64,000 bases of DNA from Wolfiporia cocos (Eukaryota; Basidiomycota; Agaricomycetes; Polyporales; Phaeolaceae). Positions 56,416-64,000 of the stretch are shown in pieces. The translations under genes and the position numbers were made by a program. The stretch covers positions 868,001 through 932,000 of the forward strand of contig JACCLO010000015.1 of NCBI GenBank assembly GCA_029448655.1. The letters run 5' to 3'. The notes under the pieces are model-generated. The model worked only from the letters and a program-made list of their open reading frames with translations, ran no database searches and was not told where the DNA came from. Position 1 is the first letter of the stretch. Every line of letters begins with the position of its first letter.

Positions 56416-56970
56416 TTGCAACCCACATCACCCTCTGAGGAAAAGCCCTGGCTTCCTTGGCATGCCCAAGGCACCGCTATCTTCGAATTACACCTCCCTC
56501 TCCCAAACATCCCTGATCCACTACCTGATCTTTGCAACGACTCCATTCCTGTCGTCATTACTGATGAACCTCCTCCATTGAAACCAGCTCATAAGATCCC
56601 TTCCGACACTACTTGGATCAACACCATCCGCGTTAACCATGTCTGCCTTCGTCCTTACCCAAACGCACCACTCTACACACCCGAAGTTCTCATCGCGCGC
56701 CTTTGGGAAACACTTGACGCCAACGGTATACTTGCATACCTGCGCGACCATGACCGCCCTCTCACCATTACTCGCTTCCCTGTTTGGTGGAAAGCCAAGT
56801 ACGGCGCCAACCAACAATATGGATCTTTTACCTTCCAATTTGCTGACACCTCTATTGATTTCACCCGTGACGTCTTGCTTCTTAGCACACTTAACATTAG
56901 GCTTTTTGACAACATATGTCACCTCGACGTTCCACCCAATCCTTTTTCTGCCAACTGGAAACCCACGTAA
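56416..56970 (+). CDS. Second ORF of the retroelement
   Basis: Encodes 184 residues with a well-ordered composition: FELHLPLPNIPDPLPDL, VCLRPYPNAPLYTPEVL, TRFPVWWKAKYGANQQYGSF and DNICHLDVPPNPF. It overlaps no other convincing gene, and the preceding ORF ends 34 bp upstream in a different frame, so the two may once have been one protein split by a frameshift. Function unknown. Confidence 0.5.
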   Translation: MQPTSPSEEKPWLPWHAQGTAIFELHLPLPNIPDPLPDLCNDSIPVVITDEPPPLKPAHKIPSDTTWINTIRVNHVCLRPYPNAPLYTPEVLIARLWETLDANGILAYLRDHDRPLTITRFPVWWKAKYGANQQYGSFTFQFADTSIDFTRDVLLLSTLNIRLFDNICHLDVPPNPFSANWKPT

Positions 56971-57110
56971 CGTCCCACTTTTCATACGATACCTAACACA
57001 AGTATGACCCTCACCACCACCCCACTCCATTTCTTAGCTACTTCTCACTTCCACTGTGGCTCTTGTTAGCTGCCGCACATATAAATGGTTGTCTCTCTCT
57101 CTCTCTCTCT

Positions 57111-58020
57111 CTCTGTGTGAAGATCACATGCATACTGCCACATTGGGCTGCGGTGGGCGTCTCTGTGCAATAAGGCAGTAAGGCTGCGCAAGCATGGCAT
57201 AGCCCGCTACCAGTGTGCGGGCAGATCAATGCGTGCAGTACAGAACAAACAGAGAAGTAGTCATAGCTTTCGTATAGGCGGCTGTATATCTTGCCCTGCC
57301 CCACCCCCGCCCCCCAAACCAATGTGTGGTTGTGAATTGTCGCGCTCGCGCGTTGCAACGCGTCTAGCACGCTGTAATTAGTACCGGCATTTTTGAGACA
57401 TTACTTACTGCTGCTTCAATAACTATATCCTATGGGTATACAACAATAGTAGCTCAACTTCGAAACAGATAGTAGTGAAGATGGAATGGCTGACATTAAT
57501 GACCACTTGTGGGGACTCCTTGGGCGGCAGCTCACATAAGCAGGAGTGTACTCGGAAACTACATGCAGCACTAGAGGCTGAAGGTAGCGACTTGAAGACT
57601 ATGGTGCATGTTCCACTGGGTGGGCTTCCTTATGCTTCGCATTGAATTAGTGAAAAAGTAATGTGAATAGAGGTTTAAAATTGCAACCACAACCTGTACC
57701 AAAGTATTGAGAACAGACCAGGAATACTTCTAGTTCAATCCAGGCAACAATATCAAGGATCTATACTGAACTTCATAATTACTACTTTCTCAAAAATCTA
57801 AGCTAAACTTACTATTTCTCTATAAGGAATAGAATCAAGATACTGTGAAACTATTGAAAACAGTCTCTCGGAAATTATTCAAAGCAATTGGATTGTGAAC
57901 GTGACAAGGTGGTGGTGACAGAATGTCACGTACAACTAATTTGTAATCGTTACTTTCTCAATATTCTGAGCTGGTTTCACCATTCTTTATTAGGAATAGG
58001 TTCAAGATATTGTGAAAGTA
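57111..58020. other. No gene seen
   Basis: AT-rich in the second half, with a 27-nt near-repeat (TATTGAAAAC...AGATA(T/C)TGTGAAA) at about 57835 and 58005. No coding signal. Confidence 0.5.
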
Positions 58021-58870
58021 TTGAAAACGTCAACGGCAAGCCAATCAGGCGGCCCCTCTCCCACATCGCCCTTCGGCGGCCCATGGCCACGGCGTCCAGC
58101 GGAGCTGGGGTACGTGCCTCGCCTCAGTACAGCACAGGCGTCGGCGGCTTTGCCGCGGGCGCGATGGCGCCGCCGTCCACGCGTGGCGTGATGCCGTCCC
58201 CACCGTGGCAGAAGCTCCGCGCGCCGAAATAATGCTTCTCGTGCGAAATGCTTCTCGTGCGCGCCGAACCTCGCACAGCCATACACGCATTTCGAGATGA
58301 TCAAGATCCAGGACATGGTCATGTTCCTCGAGGGGCTGTCCCCGTGCATGCCACTCGTCTTCGAGCCGCACGACATGTTCATGTGAGTCAGGGGAAGATG
58401 CTTGCTGCGGCCATCTCTGAGCCCGACAGGTGGTTGATGTCCTCTGCAATCATTGTCGAGCTCTGGAATGAGAACTTCTTTGGGAGGCGCGGTGTCGGAG
58501 TCGTACAGTACAAGGGTTGCGAGCGCTGCACGGGCCCGGACGCTGGCTCTGTTGACCTGCACTTGCCCGGGTTCGAAACGTACAACGCCGTATCGTCTGA
58601 CTCTAAGGACGATACCAAATAGTCTTCTGACGAATCTCTGGAGGAAAAGCATAGGTATGGTGCGTACAGCGGTGTGTATGGAATGGACGACTGGCTGAAC
58701 TGCCCGAAACCAGACAGATCAGGCGTGAGAAGGAGAGAGAACGCAAAGAGATAAGAGATACGGGCGAGGCTTCGCGAATTGGAGAAGCGGTATTCGCTCT
58801 ATGTCGCCTGTACTTCTCCTCGCGAGGGCGGCTTACCAGGGTGTCCTCGGTACTGATCCTGTAATGACGC
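58021..58870 (+). pseudogene. Relic of an uncharacterised conserved fungal protein
   Basis: Fragments in three frames read as one protein: MATASSGAGVRASPQYSTGV, then HFEMIKIQDMVMFLEGLSP with MPLVFEPHDMFM, then IIVELWNENFFGRRGVGVVQ and DAGSVDLHLPGFETYNAV, then RYGAYSGVYG and a charged tail ending ELEKRYSLYVACTSPREG. The pieces follow on in order but are separated by frameshifts and stops. I recall similar hypothetical proteins in Agaricomycetes; function unknown. The minus-strand ORF across it is a shadow. Confidence 0.55.
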
Positions 58871-59109
58871 CCCCGTTATTGACTAGGTATTTGAGATATT
58901 GTTGTAAATTCACTGCGCTCTCGTACTTTTCCTAAGAATTTCAACATGCAGGATGTATCGTTTATATTCAAGGGTTGTTATGTACCCGCGCAGGCGAAAG
59001 GGTTTGCTGTCACACCTTGAATGACGTCGGGATCGCAATATCGCCATCAAAACGTTCTACGAAGAGGACTACACGTTACAGTATAAGCGCAATAGAAGAC
59101 TCTCCGAAC

Positions 59110-59700
59110 GCAATGTACAACGTGAGTCGGAGTCAAGGGCTGCAATACCACCCTGTGCGGTGGGGTTGCCGTACGACCCAGCAGCATAACCCCTGCGTAA
59201 GAGGCTGGGGGAGGAGGGCCTCCGTATCCAGTGCCTCCGAGTTCCCGTACCCACCACTGCCACCGTACCCACCACTTCCGCCATATCCACCGCCGCGGCT
59301 AGGGGCGGCGGCATAGCCTCCTCTGCCACTATGGCCGCCATAGCCAGTATTCATGCTCCCCGAGGCATAGTCTCCAGCGCCATTAGCGTACGATCCACAA
59401 TTCGCCCTGTCTGCCGCGTAGCCGCTGCGGCCTCTAGCCGTCGCGGTGTGGCCCGCTGCTAGAAGCACCGTTACCTCTGGCATTGAACGGCGGCAGGTTT
59501 GAATGCTGACTATATGACTGGTAAGAAGAGTGAGACTGTCGTGAATAACTGTTCTGGTAGGAATGATGCGTCTGCTGATATGATCCTCCATTCTGCCAAT
59601 GGCCACCTCCCCGGCCGCCGTAGTTGCGCCCGTTGCCGTGTGAGTTGCGGCCACGGCTATATATGTATGAGTCACGGCCATTGCCATATATGAGTCGTGA
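59110..59700 (-). pseudogene. Glycine/tyrosine-rich protein remnant
   Basis: On the minus strand, one frame gives GRNYGGRGGGHWQNGGSYQQ and a Ser/Tyr/His/Gln-rich stretch; another gives GYGGSGGYGGSGGYGN repeats. Frame changes and stops separate them. The composition resembles RGG/YGG-type RNA-binding or cell-wall proteins, but no domain remains to decide. Confidence 0.4.
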
Positions 59701-59830
59701 CCATTGTTGCTGCCATTGTACGAAGGCGGACCACCGGAGTGCGAATCTTCACTTGACCGTAATCGCCACCGTGACCCTGGCCTCGACGACCGTGCGGTTG
59801 TGCCAAGTACTAGCTCTATATATGTACTAG

Positions 59831-59846
59831 CACTATAGCTAGTGCC
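59831..59846 (+). repeat. Candidate CACTA terminal motif
   Basis: CACTATAGCTAGTGCC begins 125 bp upstream of the transposase start and starts with CACTA as expected for this superfamily. It is near-palindromic (contains both CACTA and TAGTG). The partner end lies outside the window. Confidence 0.4.
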
Positions 59847-59955
59847 ATCTGCGAACGCGCGAATCCAAGGCTAGATATCTAGATACGTCGACGGATTCGC
59901 TCACTTGTGAAATCAACTTTGGCTCTCTTTCCTGGCTCCTTATAATTAGCAGCTC

Positions 59956-62900
59956 ATGCCCGAAAACGATAGACCGCATTCCAGACATCAGAAGCAAGGA
60001 CCGCAGCCATTCGTCTCCACGCGCGCGCATTTGTGTCAATGCAGCAAGTGCTCGCAGGTGAGGTCTCCTCACCCAGATACAGGGGAGCTGTTTTACGGCA
60101 GGTTTATGGGTAGAAAGGAGCGGGATCATCATAGTCGTCGAGACACCCAGAATGGTGTTGTTCCTCCATTGGCGCGCACAGAAGAGGCTGTGTTCTTTCA
60201 TCCAGAAACAAGCAATGCTATAGATCCGAATTCTGAGTCATCGATGTTGCCTGATGGCAAGGCTGCTATGCGCACAGTCGAGTCTGACCACGGTACCATT
60301 GCCCTTGGTGGAGGCCGCGTTAACCAAGATAATATTCGCTCCTCGCAGATTCTCGATGACTTGCAGCAAACACAGGACGCTCTAGAACATAAGCGTAGTC
60401 TTGCTATGGAACATAATGCGTACAGCTACTCTTCCCCGCCGACACGCGCTTCCGTTCCCATCGTGCTGCAACCCGTTCGTACGCAACCGCGAGAAGTCAA
60501 CCAGGGACCGTTCGCGCTGCGGTATGATCAGTCGCAGAACGGCCCGCTGTTGCTCTATGAGGAATGGCTCCTCGAAATACTCATGAAACTTGACATGTAC
60601 AAGACTCACTCATCTGTTCACGTTCGGCTGCGGACTTCTATTCTCCTGGATCGGTTAGAGGATGCACTGGCAGAGGTGGAGAACTGGAAGATGGCAGAAT
60701 GGGAGAGGCAAAGGTGTGCGATCAAACGTCGCGACCCACCGGCTTCAACGGCGAACACGGGAAATGCTTTGCAAGAGATCACAACAGGTGCGTCACCAGT
60801 TCCAAGCATATTCGTGCATTCAGAGCATTTCTCTGCAGATGTATTTTTACAGTCCAGCACCGCCCAGCTTGATCCGCTCGTCCTACTCTGCTACTTGCTG
60901 GTGGCGACTCTCCATCTCCTCTGTCGCGTCTCGATCAAACGATGTGTGTTTGTCCTTGCTAGCATGCGACTAGTATTGCAGCTTGCTCTCGGCCGCAACC
61001 AATCACCAGGGGACGACACAGGTTCCATCATAGACAGCATTCCGTCCGATGTCCGGACGTTACTCCAGTGCATGGATGTCTTGCCAGTGACGAGGTCGTT
61101 TGTGTGCTGCCCCGGCTGTTTTGCCTTATATCCACTTGATGAAGCGAACACGTATCCAGATCGTTGTAATGCCCGACGCGCACCGTTGAGCGCTCCTTGC
61201 AATGTCCAACTCCGCCTTTCAAGCGCGATCAAGGGGATAACGACCACCTTTCCCACTCGCGGGTTCATCTATCAAGATATCAAACACTGGCTTGGTCGAC
61301 AGCTATGTCGGCCGGGCCTAGAGGAACTGATGGACAAATCCCTTCGCCACTCTTCCACAAGTATACCCTCGCACTGTGGTGACATTTATGACACATCAAC
61401 TATCCGCAATCTGCTCGGCACAGATGGCGAGAAATTCATTAGCATGAATCATGGCGAAGGGCGATACATCTTCAGCTTATGCATGGATGGCCTTCAACCG
61501 CGCGGGAAGGGAGGCCCCCCCGAATCAGTAGGGGCCATATATCTTGCATGTTTGAATCTACCGCCCAATATGCGCTACCACATCGACAACATGTTTCTTG
61601 CTGGGATCATCCCGGGACCTCGGCATCCGCACCTCGATGAGATTAATTCTTTGGTTGCCCCTCTCGTTGATGACTTCGTGGTTCTCTGGTATCGCGGAGT
61701 TCGTTACAGCAAGACACCGCTCCACCCTAAAGGAAAAACCGTCAAATGTGCGATAGTTCCTCTCGTTTGCGACCTATTGGCTGCGCGACAGATGGCCGGG
61801 TTCGCGGGGCACAGCCATACATGGTTCTGTTCATTTTGTTATCGTGCACTCGCCGACATCGAGAATCTGGAATGGTGGAATTGGTCTGTACGCACCTGCG
61901 ATAAACATCGGCGCGACGCAGAACGATGGCGCTTGGCACAGAACGAATCCGAACGCCTTTCTATCTACAACGAGACTGGGGTCAGATGGTCTGAATTGCT
62001 GCGCCTACCGTATTGGGATCCAGTTAAGTTCACCGCACTGGATCCGATGCATGCATTGTTCTTGAATGGATTCAGGACTCACGTAGAGGATGTATGGGGC
62101 ATCAGCGCACATATCCAAGATGATCTACTGGGTGTCACGTACGACACAGGTAAAAGGCCGCCCAAATCGGGCGAGATGCAGGCTGCGTACGTTGTTCTCA
62201 AGACTGGCTCCAAGACGTCGCTTGATAGACTCCGCGTGGATGTCCTGAGGCAACTCTGCAAGGAGCAAGGTCTACGCTTTGCTGGTGTCAAGGATGCTCT
62301 ACTTTCTCGACTTCATGAATTGGTGAGTTCCACCTACTCCGTGGGCAATAGTAATGGTATGAAGGGGTTATGCTAAGCCTGAATTTGAATTTGTAGCGTC
62401 GAACCCGTGGTTGGGTCGATCTGGACGGCCGGCCCACTCAAGGCCAAGCAATTACCGAATGCCTCGATCCCCTGCAGGAAGACTTGCTGATTGAGGCACT
62501 TGAAGCCGTCGAAGCGCGCGGTCAATCTGTACTCAATAGGTTTCCCGTCTCCGTCTTGCGACGTGCCTGTGCGGAGATCTGCGGTGGTATTCGCGACGAC
62601 TACATATCGTGGAGCAAGGATGAATTGCTTGGGAGACTGTATGAATACGTATGTACTTCCTTGACTGCCGCCTCGGAGACGGTTTCACATGATCGATTTA
62701 CTACATACGCATAGCGCGTGCAGAAGGGCATCATCAGTGACGGGGGTCTGCTCCTCCAACGTCAGGGGGCAACAGCGCGACGCGAGGTTCCAACACCGCT
62801 TGAGGTTGAGAGAGGCTTGAGAGTACTGGAGAACGGCAGCAAAACAGACTTGTCAAGGTTGACCGTCAACGTCCTTGCTGAGCTATGCGCACGAAATCTG

Positions 62901-64000
62901 GCAGATGGCACATTCGAGCAATACAGAAACCACAAGAAGTCCGACCTTCTCGAGAAGCTTCATCACTACGTAGGTCCATAGGCTGTCTGAACACGTATGT
63001 ACTTACGTAAGCCTAGCGAGACGTGCGTGGCTTGGGCGAAACCGCAAAGCAGCAGGCCGCAGTGCTCACAAAAATGCAGAGTTTACTCAACATTTCGAGG
63101 ACAAACAGTGTCGTCAGTCTCTCAGTGGGCGGCGGCTTGCGTGTTGTGTCGGCGCAGGGCCAGTACATCACGGCCGAGGAACTCGCCAACGCTGAGGATA
63201 TTCTGGAGCGCGGAGGGAAGACGAAATTCAATAAGCTTAGTACTGCTGCCCTTCTAACGCTTTATTCGACGAGGCTCGCCATGGATAACGTCGACGCTTT
63301 ACAAAGAGAAGGGGCGCTGGTTGCACTCCACCGTTATGTACGTTTCCTTTGGTGATAACATTTTCCGTCATCTCTGACTGCCATCTTACGGCTCGGATTG
63401 TGGTGCGATTCTAGCGTGTTGACAACGCAATTACCACAGAAGAGGGAATTCTGCTCGAAAAGCATCGGCGCGTTGGCAAGAAAGGAAGGGTCCTTGGCCA
63501 GAAAACACTGGAGCGCGTTTGGGAGGACTTCGATAACCTTGTTCTGCCATCTTGGGTTACAAGGCCGCCAAGACGCATGGGCTCTGCCAAGAAGACGGGT
63601 GGGTTAGGATTTGGAGCCGATGAATGGCGCACATTCTGTACCGTCAACCTCGCCGGAACGCTCATATACGCCTGGGGATCATTGCCTCCAGAGTCGCGCG
63701 AGGCCAAACTTCTCCTCAACTTCATGGACCTAGTGACCGCCGTAAATTAGCGTGCATGCGCATCACTACCGCAGAGAGACGAGCAGAGTGTAGGAAATAT
63801 ATGCATCGCTACCTCTCATCGTTACTGGAGCTGTTTCCGGGAACGTCGATAACTCCTACCCAACACATGAATCTGCATTTGCCGGATGTGTTGGAACGTC
63901 TGGGTCCCGCACAGTCTATTTGGTGCTTCAGCTTCGAACGCGCAAACTACACATTACAGCAGACGAATACCAACAATAAAATCGGTATGTCGTGGTTGCC
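59956..64000 (+). pseudogene. tnp2-type (CACTA-like) transposase with four SAP-like repeats; one frameshift; runs off the window
   Basis: Exons: 59956-62322, 62397-62648, 62715-62969, 63017-63337 and 63415 onward; introns of 74, 66, 47 and 77 nt, all phase 0. Exon 1 has an N-terminal CQCSKC cluster followed by DTGELFYGRFMGRKERDHH, a mid-region CCPGCFALYP...C finger, GAIYLACLNLPPNMRYHIDN, IIPGPRHPHLDEI, GFAGHSHTWFCSFC, RWSELLRLPYWDP and LDPMHALFLNG, all tnp2 landmarks. Its end and exons 2, 3 and 4 each carry a SAP-like helical unit (L..LRVDVLRQLC, FPVSVLRRACAEI, LTVNVLAELCARN, LSTAALLTLYS). Exon 5 continues with LPSWVTRPPRRMGSA, then REAKLLLNFMDLVTAV. The frame stops at 63748-63750, but the homologous reading (ACMRITTAERR..., LELFPGTSITPTQH) continues in the -1 frame to the window end, so a 1-nt lesion near 63747 is likely. 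Confidence 0.85.

Larger units (their letters stand above)
55168..57110 (+). mobile_element. Unclassified retroelement with proline-rich ORF and (TC)n tail
   Basis: Two plus-strand ORFs are followed by a 3' end CTGCCGCACATATAAATGGTTG(TC)n at about 57070-57110, shared with the 270-bp insert in the DUF726 gene. The element lies directly upstream of the FunK1 exon. Its 5' end and target duplication were not found. No reverse transcriptase is seen. Confidence 0.6.

Noticed and set aside
58002..58652. 216-codon minus ORF
   Set aside because: Opposite strand of the conserved relic, which reads sensibly on the plus strand.

Overview
The window looks like repeat-packed heterochromatin of a basidiomycete (Agaricomycetes) genome. 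The evidence is short GT-AG introns of about 45-75 nt, a FunK1 fungal protein kinase, a DUF726 (TMCO4-like) protein, chitin synthase and M36 fungalysin relics, and basidiomycete-style tnp2 (CACTA-type) transposases. Nothing prokaryotic is present. Only a few genes look intact: a RING/coiled-coil gene (11094-12768, minus), a tnp2 transposase (4809-8681, minus), and, apart from one clean insertion, the FunK1 kinase (50748-55020, minus).

Layout. 1-3.1 kb: AT-rich DNA with one small unrecognised two-exon gene and a tandem repeat. 3.2-8.7 kb: a CACTA-like unit with a frameshifted accessory gene converging on an 11-exon transposase. 9.2-10.9 kb: DUF726 remnant cut by a 270-bp retroposon with a 15-bp target duplication. 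11.1-13.5 kb: RING gene and an adjacent inverted repeat. 13.7-17.7 kb: LTRs, hairpins and no convincing gene. 18.2-19.6 kb: 3' end of a LINE with a 15-bp target duplication. 20.0-23.3 kb: decayed fragments of two spliceosome genes (WBP4-like and BRR2) joined to a LINE RNase H fragment. 23.4-43.7 kb: a field of solo LTRs in both orientations, nested up to three deep, many with exact 5-bp target duplications. It contains a second, CpG-depleted copy of the BRR2/LINE chimera, one young two-LTR element and a hAT-like element. 43.7-50 kb: pseudogenes of M36 metalloprotease and chitin synthase separated by a 29-bp minisatellite. 50.7-55 kb: FunK1 gene split by a Mutator-like element with 9-bp duplication. 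55.2-57.1 kb: an unclassified retroelement with a proline-rich ORF and a (TC)n tail. 58.0-59.7 kb: gene relics. 59.8 kb to the end: a second tnp2 transposase with exon-coded SAP-like repeats, running off the window.

The most interesting system is the LTR family. Every well-preserved copy carries a palindrome just downstream of its TATA box. Its arms differ between copies but still pair, while the loop keeps a TTA/TAC core. In the young element (34884-36542), 12 nt at the predicted RNA 5' end are exactly complementary to the 12 nt that begin one base after the 5' LTR. That is the arrangement expected for Tf1-type self-primed reverse transcription.
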